A stretch of DNA of 64,000 nt from Oreohelix idahoensis (GCA_024509875.1 JAMPIV010012437.1:43155-107154); one strand, 5' to 3'. Shown: positions 22,802-36,437, counted from the stretch's first letter. Made by a program: numbers and translations. Notes: a model not told the origin generated them from the letters alone.

Positions 22802-24114
22802 TGTGCTAAAGCTGATGCACTTCGCGGAGAGATAGACAAGCTGCGGCAAGCAGGAATTATCAGCGAGTCGACATCTCCTTATAGTTCGAGTGTAGTGCTG
22901 TTACAGAAGCCCACTAAGGAAGTTCGGCTGTGTATAGATTACCGGCTGCTAAACGCGGTAACGGAATTTCAGCCCGAACCTCTCCAAACCGTTTCTGAGT
23001 TGTTCACTAAGCTCAGCAAAGCAACAATTTTCTCCAAAATTGACCTGAGTAAAGGTTATTATCCAATACCAGTCAAGGAGGAAGTTAAACCTTTGTTAGC
23101 TTTCAGCACTAGTGAAGGACATTACACATTTAATGTGATGCCGTTCGGATTGCATAACGCACCAGGAGTGTTTACCAGATTGATGAGAAAGCTTTTAGAA
23201 CCTTTGCAAAGTCCCCACATCCATAATTTCATGGATGACATCTTAATTGCATCGGAAACCTACGAAGAACATATTGCTACGGTTGCTATGCTCCTCAGGA
23301 GACTACAGGAAACTGGTCTAACAGCCAGACCTAGCAAATGTCTCATCGGGTTTGAAAAGCTGGACTTCTTGGGGCATACTATTTCTCACGGCTGTAGTTG
23401 GCCTATTAAGAAGAACGTGGAGAAAATGGCGGCAGTAAAAAGACCCCGAACAAAGAAAGACGTACGTTCCTTCTTATCACTATGTGCATATTACCAGAAA
23501 TACATCCAGAACTTCAACGGACTCACAGCACCTCTGACTGACCTCACAAAGAACGGGCGTCCTGATAAGGTCATTTGGGATCAACAATGCGAACACGTTT
23601 ACAACACGTTGAAAGGAGAGTTGTCGGCATACCCCATTCTGAGGTTACCTGACCTCAAGAAACCTTTCGTACTGAGAGTCGACGCGTCAGGTCAGGGCAT
23701 CGGGTCAACATTGCTTCAAGCCGAGGACAGTGACCCAAATATGCTATTCCCAGTAGCTTACGGCAGTCGGAAACTGAACAAGGCTGAACGCAACTACAGT
23801 GTCGTTGAAAGAGAATGTCTCGCTCTGATTCATGGCATCAGGCGCCATCATGAGTTTCTGTATGGTACTTCTTTCACGGTGCAAACAGACCATGCTCCAT
23901 TAGCTTTCCTGGGTGCCAATAAGGAATTCAACGCGAGGATAATGCGTTGGGCCTTGTTATTGAGTATTTATTCCTTTAAAGTGGAATATATTCCGGGAAA
24001 ACAGAGTTGGGGCTGATTTCCTGAGTAGAAACTGGTCTACAGAGGAAGAAGAACAAACTGAAGATACCACTCATCCTAAAGTCACCAATCAGGTCACCTC
24101 CATTGTCAAAAAAT
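22802..24114 (+). pseudogene. pol: pol 3' part: reverse transcriptase and RNase H of Gmr1-like element
   Basis: RT motifs in order: VVLLQKPTKEVRLCIDYRLLN (about 22890-22955; first 20 residues diagnostic), FSKIDLSKGYYPI, MPFGLHNAPGVFTRLM and the catalytic box FMDDILIAS at 23228. RNase H follows with RVDASGQGIGS (23673), SVVERECLALIHG and QTDHAPLAFL (23883). The main frame ends at 24016, just after YIPGKQ. The terminal blocks ADFLSRNW and an acidic tail continue in the next frame to a stop at about 24114, so a frameshift lies near 24001. The enzyme would copy the element RNA from a tRNA primer; the polypurine tract and 3' LTR follow at once. Catalytic aspartates are present. Confidence 0.92.
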
Positions 24115-24140
24115 GAAACATGAAAAATGGTTTCATGTCT

Positions 24141-24155
24141 AAAAGTGGGGACGAT
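24141..24155 (+). other. Polypurine tract of the Gmr1-like element
   Basis: aaaagtggggacgat lies immediately 5' of the 3' LTR start (tgtgacg at 24156). This is the expected place for the plus-strand primer. Confidence 0.75.
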
Positions 24156-26840
<2,685 letters not shown>

Positions 26841-26868
26841 GAGGGAAGGCCAAAAAGTAATGCCTCCT

Positions 26869-27804
26869 TGTTGAGGGCGCATAATGGGGCGAAGCGATTT
26901 GGAAAGTGTATTTGGAGAGATCGCTCTGCACCAAGATGTGCCTCACCAAAACACAAAATAACTATGATCATTTACTATAACTAAACACGTTACGAAGCAT
27001 GACGTGGTGTGCATAGTTACGTATAGAACACAGAGTGTCGGCTTGTGTGGCGTGGTCCACTTATCTAAGTGTAGAGAATTATACTTACAAAGTGTGTCTA
27101 AGTTATAGATTTCGAACCAGAAATCAAGTGTGATTTTAATTCATTATGGGACAAACCCATCTTATCAGGATGTGTGAAATTCAGGGTAAGAATTAGGCTT
27201 GATTAGCCAAAAGAGATATTTGAAGATATGTCAAGGATATCATAACCGTCATGCAGAGACATGAATATTAAAGAAAAAAATATAATAGCCGACTGAAAAG
27301 GAAATGTGCAAGAAGGCACCAAGTTGTGATTAATATGGATATAAAAAGGAAGATAATATGTCAAGAGGACTTCGCAAGAATATAATATATGGATGAAAAT
27401 TATGAATATGCTATGGAAGCACGAAGAGATTAGTCTTGATAGCACGAAGAATTGTGCCAATGTATGGACTCATTTATAAACAGTGTATTGAAGGAGAGAA
27501 TCGATATTTTAAATGAATATGTCAAGCTTTATTAGAGCAATGTGTAGCTCATGCAGGTATCTATGTTAAATAAAAGTGAAAGTCGTTTGAAAACAGAAGT
27601 CTTCCAGAAATGATTAAAAGTTGGGATTAAGAGTTTGAACATATTAACAGTTAACAGTTTCTGACAGTTGGTTTAGTAAATACGAATATGAATATAAACC
27701 AGAACGATTATCCATAAAATTTATGGCCAGAGTTTTTGGTGGCAATATCTATAATAAGGAAAACCCTAGATAACATTCAGACAACGGAAGAATTGTCCTT
27801 AACA
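26869..27804 (+). repeat. 5' LTR of gypsy element 2 (936 bp)
   Basis: It starts tgttgagggcgc and ends gaattgtccttaaca, with TGTT...AACA termini. The 3' LTR (33850-35152, less the SINE) differs at nine positions by my count, about 1%, so insertion was recent. The 5-bp target duplication is ctcct. Confidence 0.96.
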
Positions 27805-27823
27805 GATGAACCCGAGTGAATTC

Positions 27824-28959
27824 ATGGGGGCCAAGGTCCGGTAGCCACCACAACAAATCTATGCCACATTGTTCAAGACTGTCAAGAATTTAGCAATTCA
27901 AATACGCAATGTATTGAGAAGATTTAATCAAGAACAGTATTCCAAACAAATATTCAAACTTAAACGGTTATTGGAACTTCAAGGACAAGGTACAACCTTT
28001 GAACAGTAAGCAGATGTCAAGGTTCGGGACGATCAAGTTGAAGCTACAGTGGACGCTAGACGATTATCGACGATAATGAGTCAGCCCCAAGCACTCAATA
28101 CCAGTAAGGCTATTCAGAGAGGTAGCCGTAGATCTTTTCGTGGCAAATATAATTTTGCTCCACAGGATTCTCGGGTCAGGTCTTCATATGGAAATCTACC
28201 TGGCTCATATGAGACGAAAAAATGGCGTGCTGCCAGCAGTAATTGTCGTGAGAGGAATGAATACCAACCACTTGTTGATGACAATATGGAGAAAATAGAT
28301 GTTAAAGGGCACCACTGTCAAAACAAAGAGTTGATTAAGCGAAACGAACATAAAATTGATTGTCATTCCAACAATCGTGATGATAGAAGTTATTATACTG
28401 ACATAAGGTCTAGGCAGATTAATGGGAACGGGAAATACCCCATTAATTTTCATCATATTAAACCCGAGGGAAACATTCTACGGCATGGAGAAAATGCTCA
28501 TTCAGCGGTGGTTGATGATGAGTGTCCAGACGATCACAAGAACAATCATGATTGTCCTACCATTGCGACAAGTAGGGAGAAGCATGTGCATAAGAATACT
28601 TCGCGCATATCACGCGTATCGCATAATGAAAATTTCAATGATTCTCGTGCTCAGTTTTGACCTGGCAGAGATCATATCTCATTGGATCGCACTGTCTTAG
28701 TGCACAACATACCTCCGATTATACCTTGGTATGAACTTAGAAAATTTTTTCAAGATGTTGGCGATGTGACATTTGTTCGCATCTTTGGGCTTCATTGGAT
28801 CGCACTGTCTTAGTGCACAACATACCTCCGATTATACCTTGGTATGAACTTAGAAAATTTTTTCTTGCTCTTGTCCGTTTTGCGCACTATTGGGATGCTC
28901 GCAGAGCTGTCAAATTCAAAAACGGTTCTACATTTGCACACCATCATTTAGACGTGTAA
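27824..28959 (+). pseudogene. gag-position ORF with RNA-recognition-motif end, gypsy element 2
   Basis: One reading frame from ATG 27824 runs with in-frame stops at 27842 (TAG), 28007 (TAA) and 28658 (TGA). The N-terminal part is a basic helical stretch (QIRNVLRRFNQEQYSKQIF). The middle is an RG-containing, very polar region (RGSRRSFRGKYNF, later rich in H, N and D). The end looks like an RRM: RNP2-like TVLVHNIPP, then WYELRKFFQDVGDVTFVRIF. After a 73-bp duplication it ends with RNP1-like LALVRFAHYWDARRAV, then FKNGSTFAHHHLDV and a stop. An RRM is not a usual Ty3/gypsy gag domain. No capsid core or zinc knuckle was recognised. It may be a true element ORF or a captured host fragment. Confidence in the RRM is moderate and in a function low. 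Confidence 0.65.
28679..28864 (+). repeat. 73-bp direct duplication inside the RRM coding region
   Basis: 28679-28751 and 28792-28864 are identical, offset 113 bp. The first copy continues into the middle of the RRM, the second jumps to its last third. The offset is not a multiple of three. Template switching during reverse transcription would produce this. Confidence 0.9.
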
Positions 28960-29208
28960 CTTGTGCAAAACACTGCACCACGCACTTGTTAGTTGCGTTC
29001 TCGTGTGCATTTCTTTTCAGGACCGGATGTTTTATAACATTTCTGGATTATTTCTACAATAGTTCTATCTTATTTGAACTTGAACTGTCAACGTTTCTCA
29101 TATTTACTACTATCGTAAGACTAGATATATCATCCTCTACTTCATTGTTTTTCATAATTTTTCGTCATATCTAACTTTGCTTCACTATCTGCACCATTGT
29201 CTGCCTTT
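28960..29208. other. Internal region of gypsy element 2, no frame recognised
   Basis: The short frame 28890-29174 is not in the RRM frame and has no motif. Protease, RT core and integrase are absent from the element. Confidence 0.4.
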
Positions 29209-29220
29209 ACGTGCAAGGGT

Positions 29221-29512
29221 CTCTTCTTCTTCTTCGATCCTTAACCACCGACCGTCAAAGCAGTCAGTGGCCATCACGCCTAGTGGCGTCTTGTAGGGCA
29301 ACAACAAATTGATTCCACTTTGCACGGTCGGTGGCCATCCTTCGTACAGTGCCCCAACTCTGGTTCATTCTTTGCATCTCAGCCTCCACAGTCCTCCGCC
29401 AAGTTGTTTTTTGGTCGGCCTCTCTTTCGCTTTCCTTCAGGGGTCCAAAGCATAGCTGTTCTTGTGATGGCATCGGGGTCTCTTCTGAGGACATGACCAA
29501 CCCAGCTCCAGC
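29221..29512 (-). mobile_element. LINE C 3' fragment, 292 bp, 12-bp TSD
   Basis: Duplications acgtgcaagggt at 29209-29220 and 29513-29524 bound it exactly. The (GAA)n tail is at the left. The minus frame encodes the LINE C C-terminus, ending VVALQDATRRDGH. The insertion is into the internal region of gypsy element 2. Confidence 0.92.
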
Positions 29513-29559
29513 ACGTGCAAGGGTACCCCATTAAAAATACAGTGGTCAGACAATGCAAA

Positions 29560-30008
29560 TCGTTCATTGAATATAATAAAATCTGCATTCTCAAAGCATC
29601 CTATTTTAACGATTCCTGATGCTAGTAAAATCTTCTTTCTCAGAACACGCTTCGGGCACGGGAATAGGTGGCTGTTTGATGCAACTATGGGACGACAAGC
29701 TTCATCCATGCATTTACATCAGCAGGAAGCTTCTTCCAGCAGAACAACGATACGCGGCTGGTGAGCGAGAACTGCTTGCCATCGTCTGGTCTATTTCAAA
29801 GCTGTCCAAGTATCTACTCGGTTGCAAGTTTATCCTTCAAACAGATCATGTGCCATTGACTGCAATCAAAACCACGACGTACAACAACCCAAGACTACAC
29901 CGCTGGTTCCTTTTATTACAAGAATTCCACTTTGATATCAAACCAATTCGTGGGACCGATAATTGGCTAGCAGATCTGCTGTCCAGGTGGTCTGAATACA
30001 ATAACTGA
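29560..30008 (+). pseudogene. pol: pol remnant of gypsy element 2: connection and RNase H domains
   Basis: It starts within the RT thumb/connection (ILTIPDASKIFFLRT) and, after a frame change near 29640, continues ASGTGIGGCLMQLW. Next come YISRKLLPAEQRYAAGE, ELLAIVWSISKLSKYL, LQTDHVPLTAI and a terminal block DNWLADLLSRW before the stop. This is the RNase H module of Ty3/gypsy pol. The first catalytic Asp of the DASG motif is replaced by His (HASG). RT palm and integrase are missing, so the element is a deletion derivative that needs enzymes in trans. E of GEREL and D of QTDH are retained. Confidence 0.85.
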
Positions 30009-30400
30009 GACTATACTTAATATTCTGATTACATGTCATCTCGTTTGCAGTTATTCACAAAAATCGGAAATGATGTACAAATTGACATAATAGTTTTACG
30101 TACTAAACTCGTATCATTTTAATAGCTGTTTCCTCATACTGGTTTCTCAACGGCAGTGAACATTACAAGAGTGGATTGACGAATAAATTGCCCAGAGTTT
30201 CCACAATCAAATAATTGTGATAGACAAAAATCTTAACATTATTTTATTGACATGTACGATACTATACAGCATATACAGGGGTTCCGGTGCATCCACAGTA
30301 ATGACATACGGACTCACTCGCATATAAACTTTTAAATATGATGCAGAGGAGTCTACTTCGGGACATCGAAGACAAACTTTGGAACTTATAATTTATTACC
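30009..30400. other. 3' internal region of gypsy element 2
   Basis: No integrase or other frame is seen between the pol stop and the LINE A insertion. Mostly AT-rich. Confidence 0.4.
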
Positions 30401-30412
30401 TATAAGTACTAT

Positions 30413-33400
30413 TCATTCATTCATAACCCTCCACTCCCACAGGAGCATAGGCCTTCAACAAACACATGCCAAGTCCTCCTGTCACGTGCCATCATCTCAA
30501 GTTCTTTCCATGTTCTCCTCATCATTTTCACCTCTGTTTCCAACTCTCTTCTCCATGTACTTCTTGGTCTTCCTCTGCCTCTCTTGCCCTGGGGGTTCCA
30601 GAACAAGGACTGCCTTGTAATGCTATCAACAGGTTTTCTCAGTGTGTGTCCTATCCATCGCCATCGTCTTCTTCTCATTTCTTATTCCACTGGCACTTGT
30701 CTAGTTCTTGTCATCAGTTCCACGTTGGTAACCTTGTCATACCATTTTAATCCCTCTATTCTACGCAAGCACCCATTTATGAAAGTCTGTAGCTTTTTGG
30801 TTGTTGTCTTTGTTGTTCTCCATGTCTCTGAGCCATACAATAGGACTGACTTCACATTTGAGTTGAAGATTCTTATTTTCGTGTTGGATCCTATTTCTCT
30901 TGATCTCCATATATTTCCCAATGCAATGAAAGCTCCTCTTGCCTTTTGTATTCTTATTTTGATATCGCTGTCTGTCCCTCCAACTTTGTCTATATTACTG
31001 CCAAGATATGTGTATGATTCTACATCTTGTATTGGTGTTTCTTCAAGTTCAACCCTGTTATCATTACCTGCATTTATTCGCATTATTTTTGTCTTTTCCC
31101 TGTGTATTTTCAGACCCAATTGCTGTGACCTCTCATCAAGTGTTTTCAATTTGTCCTGCATCTGATTACGGCTATGGGACAGAAGAGCCAAGTCATCAGC
31201 AAAATCCAGATCATCCAACTGCTTAGTCAGAGTCCACTGGATTCCATTTCTGTTGTGTGTTGCCGATGATCTCATAACCCAATCTATTGCCAGCAAGAAA
31301 AGAAATGGAGACAAGAGGCATCCCTGTCGCACTCCTGTTCTTATCCCAAACGGTTCTGTAAGCTGTCCTTCGTGAAGAACTCTGCATGTCATGTCTTCAT
31401 ATGTTTTCTTTATTAAATTAATGATCTTCAGGGGAACTCCATAATGCCTCAACAATTTCCAAAGTGATTCTCTGTCTACACTGTCAAATGCCTTTTCGTA
31501 GTCCACACATCCGATGTATAGTGGTGAATTCCATTCCAGACTTTGTTCAACTATTATTCTCAAAGTGGCTATCTGGTCTGTACATGATCTGTTTTGTCGA
31601 AAACCTGCTTGTTCATCTCCCAGTTTCTTGTCTATGGACTCTTTTAATCTCTCAAGGATAATCCTGTTTAATACTTTTCCTGGCACTGATAGTAACATTA
31701 TTCCTCTATAATTTGTGCACTCTTGTAAATTTCCCTTCTTAGGCAACTTAACCAGATATCCTTCCTTCCATTCTGCTGGTATCTCTTCCTTTTCCCAGAC
31801 TTTACCAAGTAATTTATATAACATCTCTGTAGCCGTGTCGATATCTGCTTTGATGGCCTCTGCTGGAATGCCATCAGGTCCAGACGCTTTTCCATCTCTT
31901 AGAAGCTTTATGGCTTTCTTTATTTCTTCCTTCGTTGGTCTTTCACCGTTAATTTGTAGCTCTTCTTCTGCTGGCTGGATGTCCGGCGGGTTTTGTGGAG
32001 CTGGTCTATTGAGAAGGTCCCCAAAATATTCTGTCCACCTCTTCATTTGCTCTTGTATATTGCTGAGCAGTTTCCCATTCTTGTCTTTTATGAGGCAACT
32101 TGTTTGCTTGTATTTCCCTGTTAGCTTCTTTGTGCTGCTATACAGTTCTCTCATATTTCCTTTGGCTGCAGCATCTTCTGCCTCTCTTGCCAACTCCTCA
32201 ATATACTTCCTCTTGTCTCTTTTGATACTTCTTTTTACTTCTTTGTTTGCTTCTGTGTACACTTCTTGAGCCTTGGCTTTGGAACTTCTGGTTTTGCTTG
32301 TGTTTAACTCTGCTTTCTTGTTTTTTCTGTCTTTTATCTTATTGATGGTTTCTGTTGTTATCCATGCTTTTTGTTGTCTTTCCCTTTTCCCCAGTATTTC
32401 TTCACATGTCTCCTTCCATACAGTTTTGACCTGCTGCCAATAGTCTTCTGTATTCTCTACATCTTCCAGCTGTTGGAGCACTTGGAATTTGTTGGATACT
32501 GTGACCGCAAATTTGTCTCTTGTTTCTTGATTTCTTAGCTGTCCTACATTATACTGTTGTCTATAATTTTGCATTGTTGCATATCTCTTGAGTTTCATTT
32601 TTATTTTGGCTATCAGAAGATGGTGATCTGATGCCACATCTGCTCCTCTGTATACCTTTACATCCTGCAATGATGATCTAAACTTCTTGTTTATGCATAT
32701 ATGATCAATCTGATTTTCTGTTCTATGATCTGGTGATATCCATGTTGCCTTGTGTATTCTCTTATGTGGAAACATGCTTCCTCCTATAGCCAGTTGATTT
32801 GAAGCACAGAAGTTTGCGAATAGTTCTCCATTTTCATTCATTACTCCTAGCCCATGTTTTCCCATGACTTCTTCAAATCCGGTGTTGACTGTACCTATCT
32901 TTGCATTCATGTCACCCATCAAAATTGTGATGTCTCTTCTTTTTACTTTATCCATAATTTCCTGTAGTTTAGTATAAAATGCTTCTTTCACAGACTCTTC
33001 TTTGTCATTAGTTGGTGCATAACATTGGATGACATTTACATGAATTTTCTTTTTAGCTGTTTTGAAAGTAGCTGTTATTATTCTGGGTCCAACAGCTTCC
33101 CATTCAATGAGTGCTTTCTGTGCTTCTTTAGATAACATAAGAGCTACCCCTTCACTGTGGTATGAACTTTCGTCTTCATGTCCTGAGGACAGCACCAATT
33201 CACCTGTGATGAGTTTCTTCCTGTCTACCCCCTTCCACTTTGTTTCACACATTCCCAAAACCTCGATTTTGTATTCCCTCATTTCTGCTGCCACTTGCGC
33301 CACTTTCCCTTGTTCGTTTAATGTCCGAACATTCCAGGTGCCAAATCTGGAAGTTCTCCTAGAAGAAAGAAGGTTAGTCAGCAACACAGACTCCTTTCGG

Positions 33401-33644
33401 CTTTCTCTGTGTTGCATCATACGCCTCCCCGCGAGAGGACCTTCCCCTGTCTTGGATGGCTGTGTTTTATTTTCTTTATTTGACTTGTCCATATTTGTTG
33501 AAGTTTTTTGTGGTTTAAATTTTTTACAGGATGGGGTAACCGGCCCCATGCCCAACCCTCCTTAGTCGCTTTCTACAACATGCTTGGCAGGGGACAGTGT
33601 TACTATTCTTTGCTCCCCTTTCGGGCCCCGGTAACACACGGGTG
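30413..33644 (-). mobile_element. LINE A copy 1, full length (3.2 kb), 12-bp TSD
   Basis: The target duplication tataagtactat lies at 30401-30412 and 33645-33656. The 5' end (minus) is acccgtgtgttaccggggcc, shared with copy 2 at 43381, so both are full length at the 5' end. The 3' end is a short tgaatgaatgaa-type repeat, not poly-A. A single ORF with endonuclease plus RT in about 3.2 kb and short-repeat tail is the layout of the RTE clade. The insertion is into gypsy element 2. Confidence 0.95.
30421..33555 (-). pseudogene. LINE A copy 1 ORF: AP-endonuclease and reverse transcriptase, one nonsense
   Basis: About 1043 codons in one frame from about 33555. Endonuclease (residues about 70-315): FGTWNVRTLN, CETKWKG with E104, GDMNAKIG with D215, and SDHH at 309-312. 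A basic linker follows. RT (about 590-800): DYEKAFDSVDRESLW, GVRQGCLLSPFLF and the catalytic FADD at 785-788. The C-terminal region (SVLLYGSETWRT; RRWRWIGHTLRK; KRGRGRPRSTWRRELE) ends CGSGGL. A TAA at 30682-30684 replaces the CAA of copy 2; the frame stays open after it. Only this stop blocks a complete protein. The enzyme nicks target DNA and copies LINE RNA in place. Confidence 0.93.
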
Positions 33645-33656
33645 TATAAGTACTAT

Positions 33657-33833
33657 AACCTATATGTATTTTAAACATAGATAACATTTATTGACATTTT
33701 GTGTGCATTTTAATCGAAATTAATCGGAATTGATTGGTTTTAATCGATATTAATCGGTTTTGATCGAAATTAATCGGGATTGATAGGTATTTACTTAATA
33801 ACTTATCCAGCGTTCACCCGAGGTAAACGCTCG
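33657..33833 (+). repeat. Short AT-rich direct repeats near the end of gypsy element 2
   Basis: Around 33710-33790 the motif ttttaatcgaaattaatcgg, with variants, recurs about three times at roughly 20-30 bp spacing. It sits between the LINE A insertion and the polypurine tract. No frame. Confidence 0.6.
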
Positions 33834-33849
33834 CGGGACGAGGGGGTAA
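33834..33849 (+). other. Polypurine tract of gypsy element 2
   Basis: cgggacgagggggtaa directly precedes the 3' LTR start tgttgagg at 33850, the expected plus-strand primer site. Confidence 0.75.
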
Positions 33850-35152
33850 TGTTGAGGGCGCATCATGGGGCGAAGCGATTTGGAAAGTGTATTTGGAGAG
33901 ATCGCTCTGCACCAAGATGTGCCTCACCAAAACACCAAATAACTATGATCATTTACTATAACTACACACGTTACGAAGCATGACGTGGTGTGCATAGTTA
34001 CGTGTAGAACACAGAGTGTCGGCTTGTGTGGCGTGGTCCACTTATCTAAGTGTAGAGAATTCTACTTACAAAGTGTGTCTAAGTTATAGATTTCGAAGCA
34101 GAAATCAAGTGTGATTTTAATTCATTATGGGACAAACCCATCTTATCAGGATGTGTGAAATTCAGGGTAAGAATTAGGCTTGATTAGCCAAAAGAGATAT
34201 TTGAAGATATGTCAAGGATATCATAACCGTCATGCAGAGACATGAATATTAAAGAAAAAAATATAATAGCCGACTGAAAAGGAAATGTGCAAGAAGGCAC
34301 CAAGTTGTGATTAATATGGATATAAAAAGGAAGATAATATGTCAAGAGGACTTCGCAAGAATATAATATATGGATGAAAATTATGAATATGCTATGGAAG
34401 CACGAAGAGATTAGTCTTGATAGCACGAAGAATTGTGCCAATGTATGGACTCATTTATAAACAGTGTATTGAAGGAGAGAATCGATATTTTAAATGAATA
34501 TGTCAAACTTTATTAGAGCAATGTGTAGCTCATGCAGGTATCTATGTTAAATAAAAGTGAAAGTCGTTTGAAAACAGAAGTCTTCCAGAAATGATTAAAA
34601 GTTGGGATTAAGAGTTTGAACATATTAACAGTTAACAGTTTCTGACAGTTGGTTTAGTAAATACGAATATGAATATAAACCAGAACGGTTATCCATAAAA
34701 TTTATGGCCAGAGTTTTTGGTGGCAATATCTATAATAAGGGGAAGCCGCGCTAGCGTAGTGGTTACAACACCGCTCTGGCGACCGGGTGATTCAGGATCA
34801 AACCCGGGCGACGGCATTTGAGGATTTTTCGTCGACCGGGAATTTGACTGGATTAACTCGAGAGCTGGCGAGAACATTTGAAGGAGTGTCGTCGACCAGG
34901 GACTGGCGGCTCCTGAGCCGACCCAGCTCTAATGGGTACCTCCGAAATCGGCGAGTATCTGCCTGAATGGCGAGGGACACCTGTCTCCGTACAAGAAAAA
35001 AAAGGGATACTCGCGTAAAATCAGTGTCAGGTTAGACATTAATAATAACCTGAGATTTCGCCTCGAGTATTAGGGGGCGTACGAAAAAAAAAAAATCTAT
35101 AATAAGGAAAACCCTAGACAACATTCAGACAACGGAAGAATTGTCCTTAACA
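33850..35152 (+). repeat. 3' LTR of gypsy element 2, interrupted by a SINE
   Basis: It matches 26869-27804 with nine substitutions by my count. The SINE 34741-35094 is inserted 45 bp before the LTR end. It ends gaattgtccttaaca at 35152, followed by the 5-bp duplication ctcct and mariner sequence. Confidence 0.96.
34741..35094 (+). mobile_element. SINE type I, 354 bp, 13-bp TSD
   Basis: The target duplication atctataataagg is at 34728-34740 and 35095-35107. The head ggaagccgcgctagcgtagt has a box A-like stretch; box B-like ggatcaaaccc follows. The body includes gtcgtcgacc repeats and ctcctgagccgacccagct. It ends in A12. A second copy is at 49057-49417. Confidence 0.93.
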
Positions 35153-35290
35153 CTCCTATTTTTTATGTATGTAAATACTGCATCGGTGTGCAATTTGTAA
35201 ATTTAGCAGGATTCCTCAAACACCCTTCTGCACTGTATAGCATTACCAACCTGTTTCAGTAACAGGTGGCACCACTGAAACAGTTTAAAA

Positions 35291-36397
35291 ATGGCTGCCA
35301 AAGACGTTTGGTTAAAACAACGTTATGTCATAGAATTCCTCAATGCTGAAGGCGAGACCCCAATTCGCATCCATGAACGTTTGAAGAATGTTTATGGAGA
35401 TTCGACAGTAGATGTTAGCACTGTCCGACGTTGGATACATCGTTGTTACGAATCTGAAGTAGGTCAATCCTCAATGGTTGACGCAAAGCGGACTGGCCGT
35501 CCGTCTACCGCAGTGACTCCACACAACATTCATCGAGTTGATGGCATCATTCGTGGTGACCGTCGGGTAACACTGGATGAACTTTCTTCCATGTTGTCCA
35601 TTAGTAAAAGCAGTGTCCAGAACATCATTAAAGACCTGGGTTATTCAAAAGTTTGTGCACGGTGGGTACCCAGAATGTTGACAGACAGACATGAAGAAAC
35701 AAGGAAGACCATAGCCATCAATCTCCTGCACCGTTACGAAACTGAAGGAGAAGAGTTTTTATCGAATATTGTGACAGGTGATGAGACTTGGGTTCATTTT
35801 TTTGAACCAGAATCCAAGAGGCAGTCAATGGAATGGCATCACATAACATCGCCGACAAGAAAGAAGTTCAAAAGTTCACCATCTGTAGGGAAAGTTATGG
35901 CCTCCGTGTTTTGGGATGAGAAGGGTGTGATTCTTCTCGACTTCTTGGAACAGGGAAACACGGTGAATGCAGACCGTTACATTGAAACTTTGAAGAAGCT
36001 TAGAGGTCGTCTTCGGCGACTTTACCCATTAAAAGATCAGAGAACTGCACTACTGTTGCACGATAATGCCACGCCACACACCGCTAAACGCACCATTGAT
36101 GCATTTGCAGAATTTGGCTGGACATTATTACCACATCCCCCTTACAGTCCCGATCTTGCACCTTCTGACTTCCATCTGTTTGGACCACTGAAAGAAGATC
36201 TTCGCGGACATCACTTTGAGGACACCGAGACTCTTAAACGCGCCGTACGCCAGTGGTTTAGGAAAAAGGACACAAATTTTTACCGTGCGGGGATACATGC
36301 CCTTGTGAGAAGATGGACAAAAACTGTAACAAATAACGGAGACTACACTGAGAAATACATTTTTGAAGTTCAGACTTGGGGCTACATTTCAATGTGA
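35291..36397 (+). CDS. mariner transposase, intact, 368 codons
   Basis: Starts at ATG in good context (aaaatggctgcc) and ends at TGA with no disruption. Residues 1-55 form the first helix-turn-helix (VWLKQRYVIEF; VSTVRRWIHR). A linker with GRPSTAV at about 69-75 is followed by a second helical part (LSISKSSVQNIIKDLGY). The mariner signature WVPRML is at 125-130. The catalytic triad is D164 (VTGDETW), D258 (LLHDNATPH) and D293 (YSPDLAPSDFHLFG), with 34 residues between the last two: DD34D, classical mariner. At 368 residues it is slightly longer than the usual about 345. The enzyme binds the TIRs and inserts at TA. The 5' TIR is now 8.3 kb further away because of the gypsy insertion, so mobilisation of this copy is doubtful, but transposase could act in trans. 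It needs its own promoter, since the original 5' region is split. Confidence 0.96.
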   Translation: MAAKDVWLKQRYVIEFLNAEGETPIRIHERLKNVYGDSTVDVSTVRRWIHRCYESEVGQSSMVDAKRTGRPSTAVTPHNIHRVDGIIRGDRRVTLDELSSMLSISKSSVQNIIKDLGYSKVCARWVPRMLTDRHEETRKTIAINLLHRYETEGEEFLSNIVTGDETWVHFFEPESKRQSMEWHHITSPTRKKFKSSPSVGKVMASVFWDEKGVILLDFLEQGNTVNADRYIETLKKLRGRLRRLYPLKDQRTALLLHDNATPHTAKRTIDAFAEFGWTLLPHPPYSPDLAPSDFHLFGPLKEDLRGHHFEDTETLKRAVRQWFRKKDTNFYRAGIHALVRRWTKTVTNNGDYTEKYIFEVQTWGYISM

Positions 36398-36437
36398 ATT
36401 TTATCTGTTTTCTTGCCTATTTAATGAAATTAAAAAT

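Noticed and set aside
31715..32269. Plus-strand frames of up to 193 codons opposite LINE A (30584-33565) and likewise in 43485-46155
   Set aside because: Shadows of the LINE A coding strand, low-complexity Ser/Leu/Phe; the RT and endonuclease motifs are on the other strand.
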